NCBI GenBank assembly: GCA_947379965.1
Contig: CANCPC010000012.1
Location: 1-37,970, forward strand
Source of the DNA: Flavobacteriaceae bacterium
GTDB lineage: Bacteria; Bacteroidota; Bacteroidia; Flavobacteriales; Flavobacteriaceae
Direction of reading: 5' to 3'
Length of the DNA stretch: 37,970 bases
In this document: positions 14,466-22,379 of the stretch, piece after piece
Position numbering within the stretch: position 1 is the first letter of the stretch
Layout: each line of letters begins with the position of its first letter
Notes under the pieces: model-generated
The model's input: the letters and a program-made list of their open reading frames with translations, nothing else
What the model was told of the DNA's origin: nothing
Database searches by the model: none
Translations under genes and position numbers: made by a program

Positions 14466-15680
14466 TTAAGATAACATAAGTTGCGCTTTTTTCACTGCTT
14501 CAACCATAACGTCGATTTCTTCTTTGGTATTATAAAAAGCAAAAGAAGCTCTTATCGTTCCTGGAATGTTAAAAAATTCCATTACAGGCTGGGCGCAATG
14601 ATGACCAGTTCGAACGGCTATTCCTAACTTGTCTATAATCGTGCCAATGTCGTACGGATGAATCCCCTCGATATTAAACGAAATCACCGATGTTTTTTCT
14701 TTGGCTGTGCCAAAAATTCGCAAACCTTCAATTTCTAACAAACGTTTTGTTCCGTATTCGACCAATTCTAATTCTTGTTTTTGAATGGCATCAAAACCAA
14801 TAGAATTCATATAATCTACGGCTGTTCCTAACACAATTCCGCCAGCGATATTTGGGGTTCCCGCTTCGAATTTATGTGGTAAATCTGCATAAGTTGTTTT
14901 CTCGAAAGAAACTTCTTTTATCATTTCGCCGCCACCTTGATAGGGCGGTAATTTAGTAAGCCAAGCTTCTTTTCCGTATAAAATTCCTGTTCCTGTAGGA
15001 CCACACATTTTGTGTCCTGAAAAAACATAAAAATCACAATCTAATTCTTGAACATCCGGCTTTAAATGCGGAACGGCTTGCGCTCCGTCAATCAAAATTG
15101 CTGCACCAAATTCGTGCGCTTTGTCAATCATATATTTAATGGGATTGATGGTTCCCAAAGCATTCGAAATATGATTTACTGTTACTATTTTGGTTTTATC
15201 CGAAAGCAATTTATCGTATTCGGCCATGATCAATTCGCCGTTTTCATTCATTGGAATCACACGTAAAATGGCTCCAGTTTTCTCGCATAACATTTGCCAT
15301 GGCACAATATTGCTGTGATGTTCCATTGCCGAAACCAGCACTTCGTCGCCCGATTTTATCAGCGAAGCAAAACCATTGGCAACAGCATTAATTGCGTGCG
15401 TTGTTCCCGAAGTAAAAATCACTTCGTGGGCAAATTTTGCATGAATATGACTTTGAATTTTAGCACGCGAAACCTCATAAGCATCAGTTGCTAATTGGCT
15501 CAAAGTATGAACGCCACGATGAATGTTGGCATTTATTTCTTGATAATATTCCGCAATCGCATCAATCACGATTTGTGGTTTTTGCGAAGTGGCTCCGTTA
15601 TCGAAATAAACCAACGGTTTTCCGTTTACTTTTCGTGAAAGTATTGGAAAATCGGCTCTAATTTTATTTATATCTAACAT
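14466..15680 (-). CDS. sufS: Cysteine desulfurase SufS
   Basis: PLP-dependent class-V aminotransferase-fold enzyme that releases sulfur from cysteine for Fe-S assembly. From ATG 15680 (MLDINKIRADFP) it has 404 residues, as expected; the open frame up to 15740 is upstream sequence containing the promoter. The PLP lysine is Lys224 in FSGHKMCGPTG, the cofactor motifs EHHSNIVPW and LIDGAQAVPH are present, and the catalytic Cys362 lies in RTGHHCAQP. The RTGHHC context is that of group II (SufS) enzymes. First gene of its operon, divergent from the serine hydrolase, and separated by it from sufD. Confidence 0.96.
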   Translation of the reverse strand: MLDINKIRADFPILSRKVNGKPLVYFDNGATSQKPQIVIDAIAEYYQEINANIHRGVHTLSQLATDAYEVSRAKIQSHIHAKFAHEVIFTSGTTHAINAVANGFASLIKSGDEVLVSAMEHHSNIVPWQMLCEKTGAILRVIPMNENGELIMAEYDKLLSDKTKIVTVNHISNALGTINPIKYMIDKAHEFGAAILIDGAQAVPHLKPDVQELDCDFYVFSGHKMCGPTGTGILYGKEAWLTKLPPYQGGGEMIKEVSFEKTTYADLPHKFEAGTPNIAGGIVLGTAVDYMNSIGFDAIQKQELELVEYGTKRLLEIEGLRIFGTAKEKTSVISFNIEGIHPYDIGTIIDKLGIAVRTGHHCAQPVMEFFNIPGTIRASFAFYNTKEEIDVMVEAVKKAQLMLS

Positions 15681-15706
15681 TTCTTTATTTAGAAAAATTC
15701 TAAATA

Positions 15707-15714
15707 CAAAAGTA
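15707..15714 (-). promoter_or_regulatory. -7 box of the sufS promoter
   Basis: TACTTTTG on the minus strand matches TAnnTTTG, 26 bp before the sufS start codon. A TTTG lies further upstream with a spacer of 23 bp, longer than the usual 19-20. It implies that sufS and the genes after it have their own promoter, as expected now that an opposite-strand gene separates them from sufD. Confidence 0.5.
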
Positions 15715-15760
15715 ATAAAACTTCGAGGGATTATTACCAAACAGTTGTTAATAATTATAC

Positions 15761-15819
15761 CATATCAGACATTTAAGGGAATATAAGAAAAACTTAAATG
15801 ACCTTAAATGTCTGATATG
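15761..15819. repeat. Perfect 18-bp inverted repeat between sufS and serine hydrolase genes
   Basis: CATATCAGACATTTAAGG (15761-15778) is exactly inverted at 15802-15819, with a 23-bp loop. The units ATTTAAGG and AATATAAG resemble the repeats around the GxxExxY gene. It lies between divergent starts, so it could form a cruciform or act as a regulatory site. Confidence 0.85.
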
Positions 15820-15859
15820 TTAAAATCAGTATCTTGCATTGATTTATAACTCACTTTTT

Positions 15860-17206
15860 ATGAAAAAACTTTTCAAATTCCTTGGTCTTGCTTTATTTAT
15901 ATTCCTGCTTTATTTTGGATATACGACTTATCCCAAACTCGATTTAATTTCTGGCTTTTCAGCCAAAAGTGTTGCTTCGGGACATTTTATCGATAATCGG
16001 TCGCAAGATTTAATCGAAAAAGGCGACAACGACATCGAAATGATCACCTTGGCAAAAAACAAAATTGACGATAACGGGAAATTTGCTATTTCTTCCGTTT
16101 ATGGGTTGAAAGAACGAAAAGCCATTTACCGCGAAGGTTTGGGAGCAACTTTAATCAACGATGATTTTGATACAACAAAATCGTACGAAGTTCCCAAAAG
16201 AACAAAATTAAACAATAATTTACCTTTTCCTTATGGAAATAAAGAACCGAAGGATTCAGCTTTTGCCAATGTGGATTATGCCAAATTGAATGCGGCTGTC
16301 GCCAATGCTTTCGACGCAAAAGGACAAAAAGCGAAAAGAACGCGCTCGGTTTTGGTAATTTATAAAGACAAAATTATCGCCGAAAAATACGATACCGGTT
16401 TCAATAATGATTCCAAAATATTGGGTTGGTCCATGACAAAAAGCATTACCAGCGCTATGTTTGGCATATTACAAAAACAAGGAAAATTAGATATTTATAA
16501 ACCTGCTCCAATTGCAGAATGGGCAAATGATGAACGTTCAAAAATCACCATCGCCAATTTGCTTAATATGAATAGCGGTTTAGAATGGGAAGAGGATTAC
16601 ACCAAGATTTCCGATGTTACGGAAATGCTTTTTCTGGATGGCGATATGAGTCAGACGCAATTAAAAAAACCGGCACAATTCAAACCTAATTCGCATTGGA
16701 ATTATTCTTCGGGAACGACCAATTTGCTCTCGGGAATTTTGCGAAAACAATTCAAAACGCATCAGGAATATTTAGATTTTTGGTATTCGGCATTAATTGA
16801 TAAAATCGGAATGAGCTCGATGCTTGTCGAAACAGACATGTCAGGAAATTATGTAGGTTCGTCCTACGGCTGGGCAACCACGCGCGATTGGTCCAAATTT
16901 GGATTGTTGTATTTGCACAAAGGCAATTGGAACGGAGAACAAATTTTGGACGAAAGTTGGGTAAAATTTACCGCAACACCAACTAACACCTCTAACGGAA
17001 AATATGGCGCTCACTTTTGGCTTAATGCCAGCGGAAAATTCCCTGATGTGCCAAAAGACCTATTTTATTGCAGCGGTTATCAAGGACAAATGGTTGCTAT
17101 TTTCCCAAGTCACGATTTAGTAATCGTCCGAATGGGTTTGAAAGAAGATCCAGAGTTCGATTTTAATGGATTGTTGAGTGGGGTTGTGGGGAGTTTGAAG
17201 AAGTAA
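15860..17206 (+). CDS. Serine hydrolase, beta-lactamase/6-aminohexanoate-dimer hydrolase type
   Basis: A 448-residue protein from ATG 15860; the frame opens at a TTG at 15839. An N-terminal membrane anchor or uncleaved signal (about residues 5-23) is followed by a periplasmic catalytic domain. The SxxK motif is SMTK (Ser191, Lys194), in the context GWSMTKSITSAMFG, and the tyrosine motif is YSS (282-284) in HWNYSSGTTNLLSG. LLNMNSGLEWEEDY and a C-terminal CSGYQGQM region match class-C-like hydrolases. True substrate unknown; antibiotic resistance should not be assumed. It lies on the opposite strand between sufD and sufS, flanked by inverted repeats on both sides. Confidence 0.88.
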   Translation: MKKLFKFLGLALFIFLLYFGYTTYPKLDLISGFSAKSVASGHFIDNRSQDLIEKGDNDIEMITLAKNKIDDNGKFAISSVYGLKERKAIYREGLGATLINDDFDTTKSYEVPKRTKLNNNLPFPYGNKEPKDSAFANVDYAKLNAAVANAFDAKGQKAKRTRSVLVIYKDKIIAEKYDTGFNNDSKILGWSMTKSITSAMFGILQKQGKLDIYKPAPIAEWANDERSKITIANLLNMNSGLEWEEDYTKISDVTEMLFLDGDMSQTQLKKPAQFKPNSHWNYSSGTTNLLSGILRKQFKTHQEYLDFWYSALIDKIGMSSMLVETDMSGNYVGSSYGWATTRDWSKFGLLYLHKGNWNGEQILDESWVKFTATPTNTSNGKYGAHFWLNASGKFPDVPKDLFYCSGYQGQMVAIFPSHDLVIVRMGLKEDPEFDFNGLLSGVVGSLKK

Positions 17207-17239
17207 ATTTAATCGCAAATCGCGCAAAGTAAAAAGAGC

Positions 17240-17277
17240 AAAGGGCGCAAAGTTTACTAATAAACTTTGCGCCCTTT
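17240..17277. terminator. Bidirectional hairpin terminator between serine hydrolase and sufD
   Basis: A perfect 17-bp stem (17240-17256 with 17261-17277, AAAGGGCGCAAAGTTTA and complement) around a CTAA loop. Further GCAAAG-type units flank it on both sides (17220-17236 and 17292-17303), making a longer imperfect palindrome. It lies between the convergent gene ends. A classical T tract is weak, so it may be a repeat that also terminates. Confidence 0.7.
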
Positions 17278-17308
17278 GTTAAACCTTAGTGAACTTTGCG
17301 TTTAAAAA

Positions 17309-18625
17309 CTACAAATCAAATCCCATTTTTACGCCTAATTTCGTAGCGATAATTTTGGTGATTCGTTGTTTTAATTCTGGTATTTTGATGCTTTCAATAA
17401 GTGCGTTTGAGAAAGCGTACATCAATAAAGCTTTGGCTTCTTTCTTAGGAATTCCACGTTGTTGCATGTAGAACATGGCGGTTTCGTCTAATTGTCCAAC
17501 GGTGCAACCGTGCGAACATTTTACGTCATCGGCAAAAATCTCCAATTGTGGTTTTGCATTTATCGTAGACTTATCTCCAAGCAAAATGTTGTTACTTTTT
17601 TGGAACGCGTTCGTTTTTTGAGCTTCTTTTTCGACGAAAATCTTTCCGTTGAAAACCCCTGTCGAACGATCCGAATAAATCCCTTTATAATCTTGGTGGC
17701 TTTCGCAATTTGGCGTAGAATGTTGTACCAAAGTATAATGATCTACGTGTTGTTTTTCTCCAATAATCGTAATTCCGTTGAGGTTGCTGACAATTCTTTC
17801 ACCAAAATGATAAAAGTTCAGGTTGTTTCGGGTCAGGTTTCCACCAAAGCAAAAAGTGTTAACCGATACATTGGTTTCTTGTTTTTGAGAAACATACGTA
17901 TTGTCGATTAGATTGGCTTCGAGGTTGTCATTTTGAATTTTATAATAATCAACAATCGCGCGTTTTTGTGCAAAAATCTCCGTAACGGAATTGGTTAAAA
18001 CTGGATTGTCGTTTAAACTTTGATGTCTTTCGATGATTTGAACATGTGAATTTTCTCCCACAATGATCAAATTTCTTGGTTGAACCAAAAGTGCCGCTTC
18101 GTTGCCTGTCGAGAAATACATAATCTCGATTGGTTTTCGAACTACCGTACTTTTCGGAATATTTACATACGCTCCTTCATTGGCGAAAGCCGTGTTTAGC
18201 GAAGTTAAACTTTCATCTTTATTGGCAATTTTATTAAAATAGTTGTCAATAACCATTTTGTATTTTGGCTTGTTCAATGCCGATGACATCAAGCAAATAT
18301 CAAGTCCTTCGTGAGTTGTTGAAGACAAATGCGAGCTAAAAATCCCGTCAATAAATACCACTTTATAAGTGTCGATTTCGTGGATAAAATATTTTTTCAC
18401 ATCATTAAAATCGATGGAGTTTTCGCCTTTTGGAAAAACGGTAAAGTCATTTTTCAAGATGGTATTTAACGAAGTATATTTCCAAGATTCTTCCTTTTTG
18501 GTCGGGAAACCTTTATTTTCAAAGTTTTTTATAGCCGAAGTTCGCACATCATGAAGTTCAGAATGAACATCAACTTGCTCTTCAAAAGCCATAAAAGACG
18601 ACAGTAATTTTTCTTTTAATTCCAT
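17309..18625 (-). CDS. sufD: Fe-S scaffold subunit SufD
   Basis: SufD pairs with SufB and SufC in the SufBC2D scaffold. The 438-residue protein has the normal length and the beta-helix core. The C-terminal signature DDVKCSHGCTVGQLDETAMFY includes the conserved His, followed by QQRGIPKKEAKALLMYAF. The N-terminal part carries the FPTKKEESWKYTSL motif typical of SufD. It follows sufC by 73 bp that contain short tandem repeats. In most flavobacteria sufS comes next; here an opposite-strand hydrolase and a terminator intervene. Confidence 0.95.
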   Translation of the reverse strand: MELKEKLLSSFMAFEEQVDVHSELHDVRTSAIKNFENKGFPTKKEESWKYTSLNTILKNDFTVFPKGENSIDFNDVKKYFIHEIDTYKVVFIDGIFSSHLSSTTHEGLDICLMSSALNKPKYKMVIDNYFNKIANKDESLTSLNTAFANEGAYVNIPKSTVVRKPIEIMYFSTGNEAALLVQPRNLIIVGENSHVQIIERHQSLNDNPVLTNSVTEIFAQKRAIVDYYKIQNDNLEANLIDNTYVSQKQETNVSVNTFCFGGNLTRNNLNFYHFGERIVSNLNGITIIGEKQHVDHYTLVQHSTPNCESHQDYKGIYSDRSTGVFNGKIFVEKEAQKTNAFQKSNNILLGDKSTINAKPQLEIFADDVKCSHGCTVGQLDETAMFYMQQRGIPKKEAKALLMYAFSNALIESIKIPELKQRITKIIATKLGVKMGFDL

Positions 18626-18633
18626 TATAGGTA

Positions 18634-18694
18634 GTTATAAGTTATGAGTTATAAGTTATGAGTTTTGCAAACTGCAAACTGTAAACTGCAAACT
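18634..18694. repeat. Two tandem-repeat blocks between sufC and sufD
   Basis: GTTATAAGTTATGA occurs twice in tandem (18634-18661), itself two diverged 7-bp units, followed by four 7-bp units GCAAACT/GTAAACT (18667-18694). Seven-bp period throughout. It fills almost the whole 73-bp gap. No spacers, so not CRISPR. Confidence 0.85.
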
Positions 18695-18698
18695 AATT

Positions 18699-19451
18699 TT
18701 ACGCTTCTTGTTCTTGTTTAATCCAGTCGTAACCTTTTTCTTCTAATTCTAGAGCCAATGCTGCCCCGCCCGATTTAACAATTCTTCCGTTGTATAAAAC
18801 GTGAACATAATCAGGAACTATATAATCTAAAAGTCTTTGGTAATGCGTGATTACGATGATAGCATTTTTGTCGCTTTTCAATTTGTTTACCCCATTGGCA
18901 ACAATTCTAAGGGCATCAATATCTAGACCAGAATCGGTTTCGTCAAGAATGGCTAGTTTTGGTTCTAACATGGCCATTTGGAAAATTTCATTCCTTTTTT
19001 TCTCTCCACCCGAAAAACCTTCGTTTAACGAACGAGACAAAAATTTACGGTCAATTTCTAATAATTCTGATTTTTCACGAATGACTTTTAACATTTCGTT
19101 AGCCGGCATTTCTTCTAATTTGTTCGCTTTGCGCGTTTCGTTGATTGCCGTTCTAATGAAATTGGTAACCGAAACTCCAGGAATTTCGACAGGATATTGA
19201 AACGAAAGGAACACCCCTTTGTGCGCTCTTTCTTCTGGAGCCAATTCCGAAATATCTTCGCCGTCTAAAAAGATTTCTCCTTCGGTCACTTCGTAATTTT
19301 CGTTTCCGGCAATTATTGCAGAAAGCGTACTTTTTCCGGCACCATTTGGTCCCATAATCGCATGGATTTCTCCCGCTTTCACTTCAAGGTTGATTCCTTT
19401 TAATATTTCTTTGTCTCCAATAGAGGCGTGTAAATTTTTTATTGATAACAT
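18699..19451 (-). CDS. sufC: Fe-S assembly ATPase SufC
   Basis: ABC-type ATPase subunit of the SufBC2D complex, 250 residues. Walker A is GPNGAGKST (about residues 34-42), the signature [15 protein letters not shown], Walker [17 protein letters not shown], and the H-loop [12 protein letters not shown]. The ETDSGLD variant is characteristic of SufC. It starts 14 bp after the stop of the yoeB-like toxin gene, which separates it from sufB. Confidence 0.97.
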   Translation of the reverse strand: MLSIKNLHASIGDKEILKGINLEVKAGEIHAIMGPNGAGKSTLSAIIAGNENYEVTEGEIFLDGEDISELAPEERAHKGVFLSFQYPVEIPGVSVTNFIRTAINETRKANKLEEMPANEMLKVIREKSELLEIDRKFLSRSLNEGFSGGEKKRNEIFQMAMLEPKLAILDETDSGLDIDALRIVANGVNKLKSDKNAIIVITHYQRLLDYIVPDYVHVLYNGRIVKSGGAALALELEEKGYDWIKQEQEA

Positions 19452-19465
19452 CTTGTTTTCTTTGT

Positions 19466-19738
19466 TTATTCGTAATGACCTTTTAATGATAAAATGTCTA
19501 ATATTTCAATTGTATTTTCTTCTGTAACTTTATATATGATGCGATGTTCTTGATTTATTCTTCTTGACCATTTTCCAGAAAGTTGGTGTTTCAATTGTTC
19601 TGGTTTTCCGATTCCTTCAAAAGGATGAAGTTGAATATCTTCAATTAAAGAATATATTTTATTCAATATTCCTTTATTTCCAGACTTTATCCAAAAATCT
19701 AAATCTGCCTTTGCTTTGTTTGAAAAATCTATTTGCAT
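19466..19738 (-). CDS. yoeB: YoeB-type mRNA interferase toxin
   Basis: A 90-residue Txe/YoeB-family toxin; family members cleave mRNA in the ribosomal A site. The family core [20 protein letters not shown] and [14 protein letters not shown] is intact. By alignment with E. coli YoeB the catalytic Glu46, Arg65 and His83 correspond to Glu47, Arg66 and His88, all present, so the toxin looks active. Its start overlaps the antitoxin gene by 10 bp, the normal antitoxin-first arrangement. The pair sits inside the suf operon between sufB and sufC. Confidence 0.93.
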   Translation of the reverse strand: MQIDFSNKAKADLDFWIKSGNKGILNKIYSLIEDIQLHPFEGIGKPEQLKHQLSGKWSRRINQEHRIIYKVTEENTIEILDILSLKGHYE

Positions 19739-19935
19739 AATTTTTTCAATTCCTCCATAGTCATTCTAATTCCTTTTCCATCACGAATGCTTTTTTCGGC
19801 TTCTAAAATTTCTTTTACAAACGCTGGATTATAAGGCTTTTCGACTTCTTGAACGATTTCAAAACCCAATGATTTTGCCAATGATTTCAACACTGGAAAA
19901 TCTTTTTTCTTAACGTTTTTTAAAATGAGTTCCAT
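19729..19935 (-). CDS. Antitoxin partner of the YoeB-type toxin
   Basis: A 68-residue protein from ATG 19935 (MELILKNVKKKDFPVL); an open frame upstream to 19962 is leader. It is not a classic YefM. The N-terminal part looks like a small strand-helix unit (LKSLAKSLGFEIVQEVE) and the C-terminal part an acidic/basic helix ([27 protein letters not shown]) suited to wrapping the toxin. It resembles the DUF2683-type antitoxins found with YoeB in Bacteroidota; that family name is given with moderate certainty. The gene begins 39 bp after sufB and overlaps the toxin gene. Confidence 0.82.
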   Translation of the reverse strand: MELILKNVKKKDFPVLKSLAKSLGFEIVQEVEKPYNPAFVKEILEAEKSIRDGKGIRMTMEELKKLCK

Positions 19936-19959
19936 AATAGTGTAATTTATTTGTTCCTT

Positions 19960-19967
19960 CAAATTTA
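19960..19967 (-). promoter_or_regulatory. Candidate -7 box for the toxin-antitoxin pair
   Basis: TAAATTTG on the minus strand, 24 bp before the antitoxin ATG, matches TAnnTTTG. A TTTG lies inside the 3' end of sufB with a spacer of 25 bp, longer than consensus. It would let the pair be transcribed independently of the suf operon. Confidence 0.35.
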
Positions 19968-19974
19968 CAAAAAA

Positions 19975-21423
19975 TTAGCCTACGCTTCCTTCCAAACTTA
20001 TCTCCAACAATTTTTGTGCTTCAACTGCAAATTCCATTGGCAATTTGTTCAATACATCTTTGCTGAAACCGTTTACGATTAAAGCAATAGCTTTTTCGGT
20101 TGGAATTCCACGTTGGTTGCAATAGAAAACTTGGTCTTCGCCAATTTTACTCGTCGTGGCTTCATGCTCTATTTTGGCCGATGGATTTTTGCTTTCGATA
20201 TAAGGAAAAGTATTAGCGCTGCAATTATTCCCCATTAATAAGGAATCGCATTGCGAAAAGTTCCTTGCATTATCTGCATTCGGTCCCACTTTCACTAATC
20301 CTCTATAACTATTATGTGATTTTCCTGCAGAAATTCCTTTGGAAATAATCGTTGATTTTGTGTTTTTTCCAAGGTGAATCATCTTGGTTCCTGTATCGGC
20401 TTGTTGGAAATTATTGGTTACGGCAATCGAATAAAATTCGCCAACCGAATTATCTCCTTTCAAAACACAAGAAGGATATTTCCAAGTTACAGCCGAACCG
20501 GTTTCGACTTGCGTCCAAGAAATTTTTGCGTTTTTCTCGCACAAGCCTCTTTTGGTTACAAAATTGAAAACGCCACCTTTTCCTTCCTTGTTTCCAGGAT
20601 ACCAGTTTTGAACAGTCGAATATTTTATTTCGGCATCGTCCATGGCGATAAGTTCAACAACTGCAGCGTGCAATTGGTTTTCGTCACGACTTGGTGCGGT
20701 GCAACCTTCAAGATAACTTACGTAACTACCTTCGTCGGCAATTAATAATGTTCTTTCGAATTGACCTGTTCCAGCTTGATTGATACGGAAATACGTTGAA
20801 AGTTCCATTGGGCAACGAACGCCTTTAGGAATATAACAGAAACTTCCATCAGAGAAAACAGCCGAATTTAAGGCAGCATAAAAATTATCTTTTTGAGGCA
20901 CAATAGTTCCAAGATATTTTCGAACCAATTCAGGATGTTCCTTAATTGCTTCGGAAATACTCATGAAAATAATGCCTTTTTCACCTAATGTTTTCTTGAA
21001 TGTTGTGGCTACCGAAACCGAATCGACAACGACATCCATGGCAACATTATTCATCATTTTTTGTTCATCGACAGAGATTCCTAACTTTTTGTACATTTCT
21101 AAAAGTTCAGGATCTACATCGTCTAATGATTTATTAGGATCAATAGCTTTTGGAGCTGAATAATAAGAAATCGCCTGAAAATCAGGTTTTGTGTACTGTA
21201 CATTTGCCCATTCCGGCTCTGTCATTTGCTCCCAAGCACGAAAAGCCTCAATGCGCCAGTCGGTCATCCATTGTGGTTCTTCTTTCCTATGCGAAATGGC
21301 TCGAACAATGTCCTCGTTCAAACCAATAGGAAAAGTATCCGATTCTATATCTGTATAAAATCCGTATTCGTATTCTTTAGTTTCGAGTTCAACTCGTAAA
21401 TGGTCTTCAGTGTATTTACTCAT
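19975..21423 (-). CDS. sufB: Fe-S scaffold subunit SufB
   Basis: Core scaffold subunit of the SufBC2D complex on which clusters are built. The 482 residues match the family length. Visible family features are [19 protein letters not shown] at the N-terminus, [19 protein letters not shown] in the middle, and the C-terminal [12 protein letters not shown] with the sulfur-accepting Cys, followed by [20 protein letters not shown]. It is preceded by a four-helix-bundle gene (43-bp gap) and followed by the toxin-antitoxin pair. Confidence 0.97.
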   Translation of the reverse strand: MSKYTEDHLRVELETKEYEYGFYTDIESDTFPIGLNEDIVRAISHRKEEPQWMTDWRIEAFRAWEQMTEPEWANVQYTKPDFQAISYYSAPKAIDPNKSLDDVDPELLEMYKKLGISVDEQKMMNNVAMDVVVDSVSVATTFKKTLGEKGIIFMSISEAIKEHPELVRKYLGTIVPQKDNFYAALNSAVFSDGSFCYIPKGVRCPMELSTYFRINQAGTGQFERTLLIADEGSYVSYLEGCTAPSRDENQLHAAVVELIAMDDAEIKYSTVQNWYPGNKEGKGGVFNFVTKRGLCEKNAKISWTQVETGSAVTWKYPSCVLKGDNSVGEFYSIAVTNNFQQADTGTKMIHLGKNTKSTIISKGISAGKSHNSYRGLVKVGPNADNARNFSQCDSLLMGNNCSANTFPYIESKNPSAKIEHEATTSKIGEDQVFYCNQRGIPTEKAIALIVNGFSKDVLNKLPMEFAVEAQKLLEISLEGSVG

Positions 21424-21426
21424 TTA

Positions 21427-21463
21427 ATTATAAAATTTAAAGATTAAAAAATTCAAAGATTGA
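21427..21463. repeat. AAAGATT repeat, left flank of the four-helix-bundle gene
   Basis: Contains TATAAAATTTAAAGATT and AATTCAAAGATTGAA units on the plus strand, between the sufB start and the stop of the four-helix-bundle gene. The same units appear in opposite orientation at 21839-21880. Confidence 0.7.
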
Positions 21464-21466
21464 ATG

Positions 21467-21835
21467 CTAATCTTTAGTATTATTGTTTAGGTATTTTATG
21501 AAATTCGAAAGGTTTTGAGATATTTCAATGCTTACATCATAACTAATTTGAATGTGATCTTGATTACACAACTGCAATTCTCTCGATAATATCAACATAT
21601 TTCTAACTTCTGCACAACTTCCTTTCGAATATTTCAGGTATCTTATGAATTGCCTATTATTATTGTATTCCGAACCCTCAGCAATATTATTTGTAATTGA
21701 TACAACAGCTCTTTTTAACTGGTCTTTAAACCCATATTCTTTATCAAAAGATTTATTATTTAATAATTCAAAAATTAATTTTGTTAAGACAATCCCTTTT
21801 TTGTGAACTTCAAATTCTTCAAACGATTTTGTCAT
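21467..21835 (-). CDS. Four-helix bundle protein (S23/23S-IVS family)
   Basis: A 122-residue, nearly all-helical protein of the family first seen in intervening sequences of 23S rRNA genes. The family signature is the helix KRAVVSITNNIAEGSEYNNNRQFIRYL (residues about 41-67, with NIAEGS), followed by KGSCAEVRNMLILSREL. No catalytic motif is known for the family. There is no rRNA here: the gene lies between sufA-like and sufB on the operon strand, bracketed by matching AAAGATT-type repeats in opposite orientation. It looks like an insert carried into the operon. Confidence 0.9.
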   Translation of the reverse strand: MTKSFEEFEVHKKGIVLTKLIFELLNNKSFDKEYGFKDQLKRAVVSITNNIAEGSEYNNNRQFIRYLKYSKGSCAEVRNMLILSRELQLCNQDHIQISYDVSIEISQNLSNFIKYLNNNTKD

Positions 21836-21838
21836 ATT

Positions 21839-21880
21839 AATAATCTTTAAATCTTTAAATTTTCAATCTTTGAATTTATA
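21839..21880. repeat. AAAGATT repeat, right flank of the four-helix-bundle gene
   Basis: On the minus strand this reads TATAAATTCAAAGATTGAA followed by two further TTTAAAGATT units. It is an inverted, diverged copy of 21427-21463 and slightly overlaps the stop codon of the sufA-like gene (21876-21878). Confidence 0.7.
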
Positions 21881-22205
21881 AAGAAAAACTCTCTCCGCAA
21901 CCACAAGTTCGACTTGCATTCGGGTTATTGAAAACAAATCCTTTTCCGTTTAATCCGCCAGAGAATTCTAAAATTGTACCCGCTAAATACAGGAACGATT
22001 TTTTCTCTACGGCAATTGTTATTTCGTTATCCACGAAAATTTTATCGTCTTCACCTTTGTTTTTGTCAAACTTCAAATCGTAAGACAATCCAGAGCATCC
22101 GCCGCTTTTTACGCCCACTCTTACATAATCTTTTGCGGCATCAAAACCATCGTCTTTCATTAAATCGATGATTTTCTTTTTGGCAGTATCAGAAACTTTA
22201 ATCAT
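21876..22205 (-). CDS. sufA: A-type Fe-S carrier (HesB/IscA/SufA family)
   Basis: A 109-residue A-type carrier that holds or delivers Fe-S clusters. The three ligand cysteines are present: Cys37 in KSGGCSGLSY and Cys101/Cys103 in the C-terminal TCGCGESF. First gene of the suf operon, with a strong promoter just upstream. The symbol is assigned from the operon; by sequence alone the protein could be called IscA or HesB-like. Confidence 0.93.
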   Translation of the reverse strand: MIKVSDTAKKKIIDLMKDDGFDAAKDYVRVGVKSGGCSGLSYDLKFDKNKGEDDKIFVDNEITIAVEKKSFLYLAGTILEFSGGLNGKGFVFNNPNASRTCGCGESFSL

Positions 22206-22235
22206 AGCTTATATAGAATTTGTCTAAATAAAGCA

Positions 22236-22267
22236 CAAAGATATTACAAATAAGACTTTTTATCAAA
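22236..22267 (-). promoter_or_regulatory. Promoter of the sufA-sufB-sufC-sufD operon
   Basis: On the minus strand, TTTG (22267-22264), a 20-bp spacer and TATCTTTG (22243-22236) match the Bacteroidota consensus. The start codon of the sufA-like gene follows about 30 bp downstream. No evident Fe- or Fe-S-responsive operator was recognised. Confidence 0.75.
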
Positions 22268-22342
22268 CATCATAACGTTTTTATAACTATAATTGAATAG
22301 AAAAAGTTGATATGACGTTTATGTTGCAGAAAACGGATTCGC

Positions 22343-22350
22343 TAACTTTG
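22343..22350 (+). promoter_or_regulatory. -7 box for the MBL-fold gene, TAACTTTG
   Basis: TAACTTTG matches TAnnTTTG, 29 bp before the ATG. The nearest upstream TTG (22324-22326) is 16 bp away, somewhat short for the consensus spacer. Confidence 0.5.
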
Positions 22351-22379
22351 TTTTTAATGGAAAAACAATTCTACATATT

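Noticed and set aside
15860..17206. Serine hydrolase considered as an antibiotic-resistance beta-lactamase
   Set aside because: It has SxxK and Tyr motifs shared by many class-C-like hydrolases, but the membrane anchor, length and tyrosine motif YSS do not support a dedicated beta-lactamase.
17492..17911. Plus-strand 139-codon frame opposite sufD
   Set aside because: Antisense to conserved SufD sequence including the His motif, with no family pattern of its own.
18634..18694. Tandem repeats considered as a minimal CRISPR array
   Set aside because: Units are 7 bp, contiguous and without spacers, and no cas genes are in the window.
21467..21835. Four-helix-bundle gene considered as part of a 23S rRNA intervening sequence
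   Set aside because: The flanking DNA is sufB and the sufA-like gene; no rRNA sequence is present.
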